Shown here: positions 1 to 11,464 of the stretch, in pieces
Layout of the letters: every line of letters begins with the position of its first letter
Numbering within the stretch: the first letter of the stretch is position 1
Assembly (NCBI GenBank): GCA_963971305.1
Contig: OZ020316.1
Location: 15,332,745 to 15,396,744, forward strand
Length of the DNA stretch: 64,000 nt
Origin: Arcuatula senhousia
Lineage: Eukaryota > Mollusca > Bivalvia > Mytilida > Mytilidae
Reading direction: 5' to 3'
Notes under the pieces: generated by a model
Databases searched by the model: none
What the model saw: only the letters and a program-made list of their open reading frames with translations
Told to the model about the DNA's origin: nothing
Made by a program: the position numbers and the translations under genes

Positions 1-140
1 TACTTTATACGTTCTCAGTTAATGAAACTTTGTATGCTTATACATCAGTGCTTATTCTTTACAGTTGCATCCTCCTCTTTTGACCTTGAACATGGAATTT
101 GAGTTGAGTAACTGATAGTTTTCAGTGGTACTTTTAGTAA
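1..140 (+). repeat. Dispersed repeat fragment, family of 9,900-10,200
   Basis: The stretch reads like the units at about 9,950-10,070 and 10,110-10,215: 'atgaaactt.gtatgc.tat', then 'cagttgcatcc', 'ttttgaccttga', 'gttgagt.actga' and 'ttttca.t.ggta' in the same order and spacing. It is cut by the window edge. No coding potential is visible. Confidence 0.6.
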
Positions 141-147
141 TGTTGGT

Positions 148-345
148 TTTTATTAGCTGGATCTCATGGAGTGAAAATACAGATCATAAAATGGTGAATG
201 TCAGGTGGGCAGGGAAATGATTTTTTTAACAGTTTTCTCAGCAACCTCTACTCACAGCTCATTGATATTTTGTATGCAGCATTAGCATGGGTCTCAAACC
301 ATGGGATTCCATTTCCTTTTTAAAGAAATCCAGCCATTTTGTAAT
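148..345 (+). repeat. Truncated copy of a ~220-bp TIR element (family R1)
   Basis: It shares with the intact copy at 37,503-37,720 (opposite orientation) the ordered blocks 'ggat.tca.ggagtgaa', 'ataaaatggtgaatgtcagg', 'aacagttttctcagcaac' and the terminal 'gaaatccagccattttt'. Other copies lie at 17,640-18,970 and 25,055-25,275. Non-coding. Confidence 0.6.
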
Positions 346-785
346 TTATGAAAGTATAGAATTTTTTACCTGCCCAAGGTCAATAGTTTCCTCTGGATAT
401 TGCGGTTTTCTCCACCATTAAAAGTGACCGCCTTGTATAGCCCAGGTGCGTCGAAAGGGTGTTAAACACCAACACACACACTAAACATATGTTTGATGAA
501 TCTGAGAGCTGACTCAGCTGAGATATTCTTGTAGTAACATATGTTATGTCATTAATGCAAAAACCTAGTATGAAAAGGTTCGAGTGAAGTGATTTAAAAA
601 AATCTGGTTATTTTTTTTTGCTACATCTACTAAAAGTTTGTCTGCCTGTCTTTCCGTTGGTCCATCCCTTCTTCCATCCAAAATGAGGTTTACCTTCAGG
701 TTTAAATCTTTCAGCCAGTTTTAAAATCCCAAACTGAAAGGATTGTTTTTTAATTTGTATGCTTTATAAACAATGTTTTTTTTTT
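346..785. other. No gene seen
   Basis: AT-rich sequence with a short 'cacacacac' run near 470 and a 'gtctgcctgtctttccgttggtcc' stretch near 640 that recalls the 'gtccgtccgt' heads of other repeats in the window. No ORF or splice-flanked exon stands out. Confidence 0.5.
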
Positions 786-1185
786 TTAGAATAGAAAATA
801 ATAAGATGTGGAATAAGTGTACGCGACAAAGACCACAATCAAGCAGCAATTCAGAAAAACCACATTGGACAACAGCCAACAGCCTTCAACGAGGCCAGTA
901 GGCGCTGCTCGCGGTTCTACAATTGGCCCATGGTCTAAATAAAATGCATTTAATTCAAATCCAGTCCTGAAATAGTCACAGATAGACCCCCTTCTTAAAC
1001 AAGGAACAGAAAACATTAAAAAGACAAGTACAAACGAAAGCTTTGTCAAAGATTCCTGGCTTAGGACAGGCACATATAATATGTGGCGGGGTTAAACTAT
1101 TTTTGGGCCCAACATTCCACCTATCAATATTCCTAGACAAAGCACAAAAACTAAACACACAATAAAAAAAAAAAAGATTTTTCTT
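786..1185 (-). repeat. Dispersed repeat family R2
   Basis: This ~400-bp sequence ('gatgtggaataagtgtacgc', 'caattggcccatggtctaaa', 'tcctggcttaggacaggcac', 'ggcggggttaaact.tttt.ggcccaac') recurs at 25,420-25,565, 41,700-41,945, 46,915-47,136 with 48,238-48,370, 53,280-53,465 and 62,740-62,890, in both orientations. The small ORFs in it are therefore repeat-derived. The parent element type is unknown to me; it could be part of a retroelement. Confidence 0.75.
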
Positions 1186-1456
1186 GATGGCCTTGTTTCA
1201 ATATTTTGTAATAAGTTCATTTTCTATGAAAGAAATTTATGATCAGGCATTTCATTGTCAGAAATCCAAGGCTGGTCGCACTTCGCCTCGGTTACGCTTA
1301 CCACGTATCATAAACGTAGTGAGCAGTACATGCAATTGACCCTGGGATTCCAAGGTTTCAGGCATTCGAGCAGAGAAAATTCTTTATGAACATGTTGCAA
1401 GTTGGAGTTACTTTCCTTAATTTGAACATAAAGTTCAATTAGACAGGTAATTTATT
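1186..1456. other. No gene seen
   Basis: Short spacer with a 'gctggtcgcacttcgcctcgg' stretch recalling the tail of the tandem family at 7,410-9,330. No coding signal. Confidence 0.4.
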
Positions 1457-2314
1457 TATACAATGAATGCAATATTTTTGAGTTTTATTGGTGTGTAAAA
1501 GCGTGGACCTAAGCACATTTTTAATTAAGCGCGGTAGCGCTTCATGTTGAAAATGTGTGCCAAGGTCCACGCTTTTACACACCAATAAAACTCAAAAATA
1601 TTGCATTCATTGTATATAATTACATTCCAATCAAATATATTAAATATTTGCACGAAAAAAATACACGAAATGCATGGTTTATGTTTTTTAAATTACTCCG
1701 CGCAAGTCGTTGTCAAGGAAGCACGTGCTGTTGAGTTTTATACAGAAATAAAACTCAACTATTAACCAATTAAAATCCTCGTTATAAACAAGAATGTAAT
1801 TATGTACAGGTAAATCCTTCAGGTAAGATTAGTTATTTTTAGCACCTTAAAACCTGTTCTGTAGTAGTGCATGCTTTTTTGATGGAGAAGCACATGGTTT
1901 ATTTGAAGTCTTATATTTTTAATGGATTATATATTCTCATGATTAAGGTAATTATTTTATTTTTAAATAATTACATTCTTGTTTATAACGAGGATTTTAA
2001 TTGGTTAATAGTTGAGTTTTATTTCTGTATAAAACTCAACAGCACGTGCTTCCTTGACAACGACTTGCGCGGAGTAATTTAAAAAACATAAACCATGCAT
2101 TTCGTGTATTTTTTTCGTGCAAATATTTAATATATTTGATTGGAATGTAATTATATACAATGAATGCAATATTTTTGAGTTTTATTGGTGTGTAAAAGCG
2201 TGGACCTTGGCACACATTTTCAACATGAAGCGCTACCGCGCTTCATTAAAAATGTGCTTAGGTCCACGCTTTTACACACCAATAAAACTCAAAAATATTG
2301 CATTCATTGTATAA
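1457..2314. mobile_element. Nested foldback (palindromic) element
   Basis: Two ~350-bp arms in inverted orientation (1,457-1,804 and 1,967-2,314) flank a ~160-bp loop. Each outer part is itself a hairpin of about 160 bp: 'caatgaatgcaatattttt' reads outward on both sides of a small loop 'gaagcgc.gtagcgcttc'. A single-arm copy lies at 10,517-10,858. The ORFs read here are by-products of the palindrome. Class (foldback/MITE) is inferred from structure alone. Confidence 0.85.
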
Positions 2315-2319
2315 TTATG

Positions 2320-3380
2320 TGTTTCAATTAACCCAAAAAATTCAAAAAATCTCATTTTTTTTTCTTCATGAAAAATATAGTTCATTTAATACTAAATACC
2401 ATCAAATTAGCTATATAGTGCAAATGAACTATTACACCCAACCTGTCTAAAACAAATCAAAGCTTTTTTTTTCTTTTTTTACAAACAGCACCGTTATTAG
2501 TATTGTCTCAGTAATGACAAAAAATCAAGTTTTGGGGGCCACGTTTCTTAAGAAATTATAATGTTGTTTTTAAATAACCCTGTTTTTTTTCTGTATTTTG
2601 GACTTAATTTTTTCAAAATGCTCATTTTCCTTCCGAAACACATGTTTGATAAAAACTTAATGTTTGATATTTATTTAATCTCCTTTATGACTCACATGCA
2701 TTGGGCACTTTGAGATAAATGTGATTTTTTGGGGGCATTTTCATAAAGTGATGGATTTTTGTGAATCTTGTAAATTGCACTTAAAACAGACTTTTCAGCA
2801 GTTTCTCTCTTTTAAAAACCATGTCGATAAAACATGTATGAAATAGGAATTTGTAATAATAACAGTTTTGTTTTAAGGTAATTTCAAGAAAAATGACATT
2901 TTACTGAAAAAATCCTATTTTTCAAAAAACTAAAATGTGATAAAAAGTATGGTGGAAAACAAGGCCATTTACCTCTAGCAATGATAAGTTGGTTTTAAAA
3001 TATTCTGCAAAACTTTTGAGCCATTAAGTTCAAATTCTGTCAAGAAAATTGTGATTTTCTGTTTTTTGCTGAAAATTTCATATTGTCTCCCTTTTTCTCT
3101 TGCATGTCTTACAATTGATTGTTCTCCTGTCTTTCTTTTTTACAATAATCCCCTTCCCAGTATGTTAAATTACTGGATATTTGATCTTCTGTTGGAATGA
3201 GTTAGTTAAAATGTACAACAACAAAAATTCCTTGGAAAGTTTTCTTCAGGATGGTGTACTTGTAGCTTGCCTTGAGTTTGCATTTCAATGTGGCTGACCA
3301 TAAATTGCTCAAACATTTTGATGCAACATGAAAAACATTTTTAAAGATGTAACTTTAAAATTTGGTTCTTTTTGTCCCCT
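2320..3380. other. No gene seen
   Basis: About 1 kb of AT-rich sequence with many T-runs. No open frame, splice-flanked exon, tandem array or inverted repeat was recognised. It could be intronic. Confidence 0.5.
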
Positions 3381-4330
3381 GTCTCAACACGGAGCGGGGA
3401 CATAAAAATGTGGGCTGTCCGTCCGTTACACGAATTTTCATAACAGTTTTCTCAGCAACTATCAATTAGTCACTCATGCATCTACTTCCTGTTAAACAAG
3501 CCGACTTTGATTTTTCCCACCCAACAGGCGGGGGACCCAGAATCTGTTCTTGTTCATGTGGGGTTTGTACGAAGGTTTAACTGTTAAAAACTAGACTTAA
3601 AAAAATATATAGGGAAGTACTCAATTTTGTTCAGAATGTATATATTGGATACAAAAATGGAGGATAAATTTCTGTTTTAAAATTTATGTCTTCCCTTCCT
3701 TGAAGGAGAACCCATTTGTTTTTGTGTCAGTTCTTCATATTCTGATACCAAGCAGGCCATAACTTGTTAAGCCGTTGTCCTTGACATTTCACATGTGAAT
3801 GTATATACATGATACGACGTATTCTGCAACAGAATGATCTTTATATGATATTGATCTTTGACCATGAGGTGGTCAAAATAATGCTAATTTTTCATGCAAA
3901 TTATATGTCTTTATCCTTTGACATAGGTTTGATATTTAGCATGTTTATGTATCTCCATGAGATGATGTGCCAAGGACCTGAATAACCTTGATTTGACCTT
4001 TGAACAATGTATCACATACCAGAATGACCTTGTCCTTTGACCTGAAGGTGAAATAAATGATGCTGTTGCATGCATAGCCTGTTTTGGACATCACATTTTT
4101 ATGTTTCATATGTTGAGGTTGTTTCAGCATCAAGTGATGTGATGTGATACATCAATGACTCTGACCTTTGGCCTCAAGGTCAAATTAAAGATAATTTTAC
4201 ATGCAGAGAGTGCCTGGTGGGCCGTAACTTTTTTATCCTTCTTAAGGCTTTGAATTAAATCATGTGGATGTATCATCATGAAAATCAGTGTCCATGACCT
4301 TGTCCTTTGACCCAAGAGCACATTAATGCT
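3380..4330. repeat. Degenerate tandem repeat with TGACCT/AGGTCA motifs
   Basis: It starts at a 'gagcggggacataaaaatgt...gtccgtccgtt' head. The stretch then repeats, at loose ~145-bp spacing, blocks such as 'gaccttgtcctttgacc' and 'gacctttg.cctcaaggtcaa'. Similar blocks recur at 6,990-7,300. The small ORFs on the minus strand are repeat-derived. Confidence 0.55.
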
Positions 4331-4799
4331 ATTTTTATGCCCCGCCAACTTTGTTGGGGGGCATATATTTTTCGGTCTGTTCGTCTGTCCATCCTTCTGT
4401 CTGTCACACTTAAGTTTTCTGCACTTTTTTCCACATCCTTGCATATATATCAATTATGTTCTTTTCCTCTATATATGTACAACTCTCCTTGCTCCCAGTG
4501 GGCTCCTGATTGGAAATAAAAGATATGTAATGTTATGTTATGTTATATTCAAAAGATTTTTGTTATGTGAGTCTACCATGATGAGTTACATGTCAAGTTT
4601 GAGTTTCGTTCCAGTCCACTGATTTTGACCTAAATTACGGCCCTTGAAATTAGCAAATGTTGTAAAAATGAAAGAACCTTAGTGAGCACGCTCACATACC
4701 CCATTCTTCAACATAATGGACAGAGAATATCTATTTCAAGTTATATAAAAGTCAGAGTTGTTGTCTTTCCAAGTCGGCTCGTTAGACAGAAAAAAAATG

Positions 4800-5560
4800 A
4801 GTGACAGACCTGAAAATGTATCCCACCATATGGGACTCCTACCTAAAGCTATGTACAAAATATCAAAAGCCTAAGATTAATAGTTGCTGAGAAATCTGTG
4901 ACGAAAATTTTCAACCCTGAAAATTAAGTGAAAAAAAATATAAGTCGGCTGATCGACAGACCTGAAAATGTATCCCACTATATGGGACCCCTACTTGATG
5001 CTACATACCAAATATTAAAAGCTTACAATTAACAGTTGCTGAGAAATCTGTGAACAAAATTTCAACCCTGAAAATTAAGTGAAAAAAATCTAAGTCGGCT
5101 CGTTTAAAAGGAAGTAGCTGATCAATGGACCTGAAAATGTATCCCACCATATTGGACCCCTACCTGAAGCTACATACCAAATATCAAAAGCCTTCAAGTA
5201 ATAGTTGTTGAAAAATCTGTGACGAAAATTTTCAAACCTGAAAATTTAGTGAAAAAAGTCTAAGTCAGCTCTTTAAACAGGAAGTTAATGATCGACAGAC
5301 CTGAAAACAAATCCCACCATATGGGACCCCTACCCAAAGCTATATACCAAATATCAAATACCTACAATTAATAGTTGCTGAGAAATCTGTGACGAAAATT
5401 TACTGAGAAAAGTGTAAGTCGGCTCGTTAGACAGGAAGTAGATGATCAACAGACCTGAAAACGTATCCCACCATATGGGACCCCCAACTGAAGCTACATA
5501 CCAGATATCAAAAGCCTAGGATTAATAATAGCTGAGATATCTGTTACGAAAATTTTGATC
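4800..5560. repeat. 150-170-bp tandem repeat, five units
   Basis: Units begin at the 'ctgaaaatgtatcccacc' block at about 4,810, 4,962, 5,131, 5,301 and 5,454 (spacing 152, 169, 170, 153). They contain 'agctacataccaaatatcaaaa' and 'gttgctgagaaatctgtgacg'. Short units lack the 'cgtttaaacaggaagt' part. Related arrays lie at 42,495-43,160 and 45,030-45,440. Confidence 0.85.
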
Positions 5561-5839
5561 ACGGAAGGACGGACTGACAGACGGACCAGTCAAAATCATT
5601 ATACCCTTCGCAACTTCGTTGCGTGGGGTATAATAACAGTTTTCCACACTTTATTTCGACATCCTTGCATATATTCAAAAGATTTTTGCATGCGAGTCTA
5701 CTATGATGAGTTACAGGTCAAGTTTGAGTTTAGTTCCGTTCCACTGATTTTGACCTAAATTACGGCCTTACTGAATCATAGGAATCTGAGAATTTTTATG
5801 GCCCGACCACGTATGCGGATCGGACATATAGTTTTACCC

Positions 5840-6830
5840 TTGTCCGTCCGTCCGTCCGTACGTATGTCCGTCCGTAACACTTTGATTAAGTTCTTGGTTA
5901 AGGTCCATTACTCAGATACTAGATGTTGGGGGTCAACGATATTTCACCACCAGATGGGTCTTGGGTAGGGCTACACCACCCACTAGAAATTAGGTCACTG
6001 TGACCTATATTTTATGCATGAATGACTTCGGTTAAGTTCTTGGTTAAGGTCCATAACTTGGATACTAGATGTTGGGGGTCAATGATATTTCACTACTAGA
6101 TATGTCTTAGGTAAGGTGACACCACCCACTAGAAATTAGGTCACTGTGACCTATATTTTATGCATGAATGACTTCGGTTAAGTTCTTGTTTAAGGTCCAT
6201 AACTTGGATACTAGATGTTGGGGGTCAATGATATTTCACTACTAGATGTGTTTTAGGTAAGTTGACTCCACCCACTAGAAATTAGGTCACTGTGACCTAT
6301 ATTTTACGCATGAATGAACTTGGTTAAGTTCTTGGTTAAGGTCCATATCTCAGATACTACATGTTGATGGTTAATGGTATTTCACCACTAGATGTGTCTT
6401 GGGTAACATGACACCACCCAATAAAAATTAGGTCACTGTGATCTATATTTTATGCATGAACGACTTCGGTTAAGTTCTTGGTTAAGGTCCATAACTTAGA
6501 TACTAGATGTTGGGAAATGATATTTCACCACTAGATGTGTCTTGGGTAAAGTGACACCATCCACTGGAAATGAAGTCACTGTGACCTATATTTTACGCAT
6601 GAATGACTTTGGTTAAGTTCTTGGTTAAGGTCCATATCTTGAATACTACATGTTAGGGGTCAATAATATTTCACTTCTCGATGAGTCTTGGTACATGGCA
6701 CCACCCATCAGAAATAAGGTCACAGCGACCTATATTTTACACATGAACACTTTTGATCAATTTTTTGGTAAAGGTCCATATCCCAGGTAATACACATTGA
6801 GGGTCAATGATATTTCAAGAACGGGAGGGC
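5840..6830. repeat. 146-bp tandem repeat, about seven units
   Basis: The 'ttaagttcttggttaaggtcc' block starts at about 5,886, 6,032, 6,178, 6,324, 6,470, 6,613 and 6,758, so the period is 143-146 bp. Each unit carries 'aggtcactgtgacctatatt'. A 'gtccgtccgtccgt' head precedes the array at 5,838-5,880. Confidence 0.9.
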
Positions 6831-6989
6831 CATCCTGTGGCTCATAGACACATTATCTAGTTGTACATTTATTTTATTTGCCAGCGGGGCATGAGTGTGT
6901 CCTTGACACATTTCCTTGTTTACATACAAATTAAGCATTTTGTTTTATCTATCCTTTAAAATAGCGCTTTGATGTTTGACACAAAAATT

Positions 6990-7300
6990 TGTGTGTAGTG
7001 TACCCAAATGACTTTAATCTTTGACCTCAAGGTCAAATAAATGCTAAATTTTCATGGAAAGCTGTGTCTGTGCCATAACTTTTATCCTCTGACATAAAGC
7101 TTTCATATTTGACATGAGGATGAACATGTATCACAATTAGTACAAGTATGACTTCATAGGACCTTGACCTTTGACTTCAAGGTCAACTTGACTTACTTTT
7201 TTTTAAGTTTGATACAGGGCATTGATTATACTCATAAGAAAAGGTGTCAAGTACCAGTGTGACCTCATTTGACCTTGACAGTTGATATCATTTATATTAA
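6990..7300. repeat. Degenerate repeat with everted TGACCT-AGGTCA blocks
   Basis: The block 'tttgacctcaaggtcaa' occurs near 7,020 and 'tttgacttcaaggtcaac' near 7,170. They are spaced like the units at 3,700-4,330. No gene. Confidence 0.45.
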
Positions 7301-7409
7301 TGTTAATGAACTTTGAACTAAAGGTTCAACTTGTTACTTTGGCAATGAGGGAAGGGGGACATCAGTTTTAGCTGAAACATTTTTTACTTGTTTTTTTTTC
7401 AATTTTTTA

Positions 7410-9330
7410 TACGACTGCAAAAAATTTGCGGTCGTATTATGGTATGATGCTGTCGTCGTTTGTCGTTGTCGTCGTTGTTGTCTGTTAACTTTTTAGTGTT
7501 TCCACAATAACTTTAGTTCCAGTTATCCGATTGCTATGAAACATGACAATGATGTTCCTTACCATTAAAGGATGAATGGGATTGATTTTGGGGGTCCCCC
7601 CATTTTTTGTTTAGAAATTAGGGACCAAAAAAGGGCCAAAAATACTACTATTTGTTTGTTTCAACAATAACTTTAGTTCTAGTTATCCGATTGCTATGAA
7701 ATTTGACAGTGATGTTCCTTATCATACAAGGATGAATGGGATTGATTTTTGGGTCTCCATTTTTTTGTTTCGAAATCAGGGGCCTAAAAGGGGCAAAAAA
7801 TTCAAATATTTTATTTGTTTCCACCATAACTTTGGTCCTAGTTGGCCTATTGCTGTGAAATTTGTCAAGAATGTTTCTTACAACAAAAGAATGAACCTGA
7901 TAAATTTTTGCGCCCCCTTTTTCCCCGTTGTGTAATTTGGGGCCAAAAGGGGCCAAAATAATAACTTTTTTATTTGTGGTCCGATTTTGAAAATTTTTTT
8001 TGCATGTTTGTTCTTGTCAAATAGAGGATACAAAATTAAGAATTAATTTTTGCGACCCCCCCCCCTTTTCCCTAATTAGGGGCCAAATGGAGCCAAAATC
8101 GAACCTTTTTTATTAATGGTCCAATTTTGAAAAAAAATTTTGCAAGTTTATTCTTGTCAGGTAGCAAATCCAAATTTGAGAATGAATTTTTGCGACCATC
8201 CTATTTTTCTCTTGTTTTGTAATTAGGGGCCAAAAGGGGCCGTAATCAAAACTTTTTTATTTCTGGTTTGTTTTTGAAAATCTGTTTTGCAAGTTCATTT
8301 TTGTCAAGAAGTGAATCCAAAGGAGAAGATATGACAAGTGCTAAATTTGGCCCCCTAATTTACCATTTTTTTAAAAAAAATTAACTAAGGTTGAATTATT
8401 CTAGATCAGTTCTTAGATAAACAAGGTATAGTAAAATATAACATTAATTTTGACTAAATCTTGTTTATAACGTCACAGTGACGTCATCAAATTATGTGAA
8501 ATGACATTTTTGTGAAAAAGTGTTAAAATCATGCAAATTTTGAGTAGTTTTTGGTAAATTTAACTATGAGCCACACGGAGTACCAAAAAGATACATTTGT
8601 GGTTTGTTTCTATATTAAAAATGATAATCTACATAAATTATTGTAGTGGTACTCTGTGTGGTTCAAAGTTAAATTTGCTGAAAACCACTTCAAAATTGCA
8701 GGTTTTTTTCAGTTTTTCATCAAATCAGGATTTTACAGCCACTTTGGATAACTATTTTTACATCATAATGGATCACTTTAAACAAAATAATGCTGATATA
8801 GTAAAGTTAAACTAATTTAAAGTATACATCACATACTTTTAGCTCATTTTAATAATTTCAAAATTGAGGGGCAAAATTGGGCTCTTATCATATCTTTTCC
8901 TTTGAGAATTTATTTTTGAGACCCCACCCCCTTTTCACCTGTTATTGAATAAGGGGCCAAAAGGGGCCGAAATTGAAACTTTTTTAATTCTTGTCCGATT
9001 TTGACAATTTTTTTGCAAGTTTATTCTTGTCAAGTAGCAGATATATTTTTGTGTCCCCTTTTTTAACTGTTTTGTTATTAGGGACCAAAAGGGGCCAAAA
9101 TTGTAACTTTTTTATTTCTGGTCCGATTGAAAAAAATTTTTTACAAGTTTTTTACAAGTTCATCCTTGCCAAGTAGTGATTCTAAATTTAAGAATAGATT
9201 TTTGTGCCCCCCCCCACCTTTTTTTCCCTTATTACCTACCGTAATGGGCTGTAATCATAATTAAAAAAAATTTCTGGCTGCACTCGGCGAAGCTTTTTAT
9301 TGTTAGATACATGCATATGGAATATTTTTA
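7410..9330. repeat. Degenerate ~150-bp tandem repeat array
   Basis: Units share 'agttatccgattgctatgaa', 'gatgttccttaccat', 'aggggccaaaaggggcc' and 'ttgtcaagtag.gaatcc'. The array opens with 'gcggtcgtattatggtatg' and closes with 'ctgcactcggcgaagc'. It is split by the element at 8,318-8,904. Related fragments occur at 29,940-30,000, 37,740-37,870 and 52,220-52,960. ORFs on both strands are repeat-derived. Confidence 0.8.
8318..8904. mobile_element. Non-autonomous TIR element inserted in the tandem array
   Basis: The left end reads GGAGAAGATATGACAAG; the right end reverse-complemented reads GGAAAAGATATGATAAG. Inverted similarity continues to about 45 bp ('gctaaatttggccccctaattt' against 'gggcaaaattgggctc'). 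A second inner inverted pair lies near 8,560 and 8,690 ('tttaactatgagccacac.gagtacc'). Neighbouring array units show the uninterrupted site 'aatccaaatttgagaa'. No protein frame remains. Confidence 0.75.
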
Positions 9331-9744
9331 TTTTTAATTCTAAATATTCATTTTAGTGGGTTGCATTTTGAATTCCAACATAGCATGCTAGTGTTAAAAC
9401 CTAATACCCATCAATATTGGGCACAGCATGTACAAGGTTCAACATTTGCCATGTGAGGCAGGGCCATATATGCAGACATTGATCTGTCAGTCTTGAACCT
9501 TCTGCTGGCATTGCCTTCCTGAGAGACTATTAGACTAAGGTTACAAGAAAGTATGTCTCATATGGTGGAGGAATTCAAAATTATATGTAACATTTATAGT
9601 GATTGTTTTGATTAGTGTTTGTTTTTCATCATGATATGTATGATCTAAGGCTTGTGCATTCAAATTGGTATGGTATAATACTATAACAAAAATGTATTTT
9701 ATTTTTTCAAATTTATAGTTCTGTCAGATGTAGTCTAGTTTTTG
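9331..9744. other. No gene seen; part resembles 52,990-53,120
   Basis: The 'aaggttcaacatttgccatg.gaggcagggcca' block near 9,430 matches one near 53,080, so this is partly a dispersed repeat. No coding signal. Confidence 0.45.
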
Positions 9745-10360
9745 TCTCGCCTGCGAAGCAGAGCGGGACATAGGTGTTACTTTACCTTCGACGACAGCGG
9801 CGGCAGTGGCGGCAGCGTTAACTTTTTGGGAAATTTAAAATGAGCACCTCCATATCTCAAGAACTATAGGTCCTGGGTTGATGAAACTTATAATTTCAAT
9901 ACATATAATAGTAGCAATGGAAAAGTTTTGTGAGCACCTCCATATGTCCAAGAATGATGAAACTTGGTATGCATATGCCCCAGTAGAAATTTAGCACAGT
10001 TGCATCCCAATATTTTGACCTTGACCTTGATTTTCCGGTTGAGTGACTGACAATTTTCAATAGGTAATAGCAATGATAAGGTTTTGCTAACACCTCCATA
10101 TCTCATAATATTGGCCCTAGGTGGATAAAATTTGGTACGCATTTGCCCTAGTAATAGCTTAGCACAGTTGCATTCCCATCTTTTGACCTTCACCTTGATT
10201 TTCTGGTTGAGTGACTTTGATTATTTTTATTGCATATATTAGCAATGTTTAAGTTCTATAAACATCTTTTGATCTCAGAAACTGAAAATCCATGTAACTT
10301 CAAAATATAAGTAAAAAAGAATAATTGTTCTGATGGTTCCGGCAGGCAAGACATACTTTA
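9745..10360. repeat. ~150-bp tandem repeat with GC-rich head
   Basis: A head with 'gcctgcgaagcagagcgggac' and a 'gcggcggcagtggcggcagc' stretch is followed by about three units carrying 'cacctccatatctca', 'cagttgcatccc' and 'ttgaccttgaccttgattt'. The family also opens the window at 1-140. Minus-strand ORFs here are repeat-derived. Confidence 0.75.
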
Positions 10361-10516
10361 GATATTAATACTGATGTCATCCATGATAATGATAGAAAAG
10401 GTGCAATATTATATTTGTAATAAAGTTATCAAAATTAAGTTTTAATTATTTTTTTACAAGAACTTTATATAAGACATTAGACATGTATGACATATTTTGT
10501 CCTCAGATTGTATGCA

Positions 10517-10858
10517 TATTATTATACATTGAATGCAATATTTTTTAGTTTTATTGGTGTGTAAAAGCGTGGACCTAAGCACATTTTTAATGAAGCGCTA
10601 CGAAAATGTGCGCAAAGGTCCACGCTTTTACACACCAATAAAACTCAAAAATATTGCATTCAATGTATATAATTACATTCCGATAAAATATATTAAATGT
10701 TTGCACAGAAAATTGCACGAAATGCATGGTTTATCTCTTTTAAATTACTTCGCGCAAGTCGTTGTTAAGGTGGCACGTGCTAGTGAGTTTCATCGAGAAA
10801 TAAAACTGCATTATTAACCAATCGGAATTGTCGTTATAAATTAGAATGTAATTATTAA
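10517..10858 (+). mobile_element. Single-arm copy of the 1,457-2,314 foldback element
   Basis: It opens with the hairpin 'attgaatgcaatatttttt...aaaaatattgcattcaat', followed by the inner arm ('aaatgcatggttta', 'cgcaagtcgttgt.aagg', 'gcacgtgct') and ends at 'gaatgtaattatt'. This is one half of the palindrome seen at 1,457-2,314. Confidence 0.8.
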
Positions 10859-11206
10859 ACAATATTAACTATAATGAATATATAACCATTTAAAACATAT
10901 GTACAGCAAAGACAATATCTGAAGTCAATAATATGTGTCAATCAAAACACTAACACTTTAAAGTTGAAAATATTAAAATAATACTGGTACTGGTATTGTG
11001 ATCACCAAGTACAGGAGATTCAAGTTAACTACCCCCTTTTCTACCAATACACATAAAGTTGAGAAGATTAATTGAGCATTTTGATAAAAAGGTGTGAAAA
11101 TGGCCTTAGGTATTGATCTTAAAGTTAGTATGAAGTTAATTAGACACAATTTTGGAACAAAAGAAATCTGTAATACAAATGGTTGGTTTGAAGAAAAAGT
11201 ACTCAC

Positions 11207-11404
11207 TGAAAGCTTAGCCTTGAGCATGGAAAATTTTTTCATTCCCTTTACACCTGATAGATCACTTGACTTTGTGTTTGTGGTTTTCATTGGATATTTG
11301 TTTGTTAGCTTTTCAGTGATTGGATGGTGTTCAGTGACCTGTGAAAATTTTAACTGTCTCAAGTGTTCATTCCAGAACTGAGCTTCAACCTGTGAGAAGG
11401 CCAT
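11207..11404 (-). CDS. Candidate first coding exon of an unrecognised gene
   Basis: From an ATG in good context (caaaATGG) at 11,404, 66 codons run to a strong donor, TCA|GTGAGTAC, leaving a phase-0 end. The peptide starts MAFSQVEAQFWNEHLRQLKF and continues with a mixed, Lys-rich soluble composition ending ..KKFSMLKAKLS. It has no low-complexity, signal or membrane character, which is unlike the repeat-derived ORFs around it. No family was recognised. Further exons would lie at lower coordinates; none was found up to the window start. The plus-strand ORF across it is a shadow. It could be a chance ORF, since one exon without homology is weak evidence. Confidence 0.4.
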
Positions 11405-11464
11405 TTTGATAGTCTCTAGCAGCTGAAGTTAAAACGGTCAAGTATTTTGTTATATTTATAAATT

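Noticed and set aside
786..1158. Two minus ORFs of 95 and 60 codons
   Set aside because: They lie in the R2 dispersed repeat, which recurs at least six times in the window in differently broken forms.
4160..7180. Nuclear-receptor response elements (TGACCT/AGGTCA pairs)
   Set aside because: They recur as part of degenerate tandem repeats without a nearby gene, so they are more likely repeat sequence than regulatory sites.
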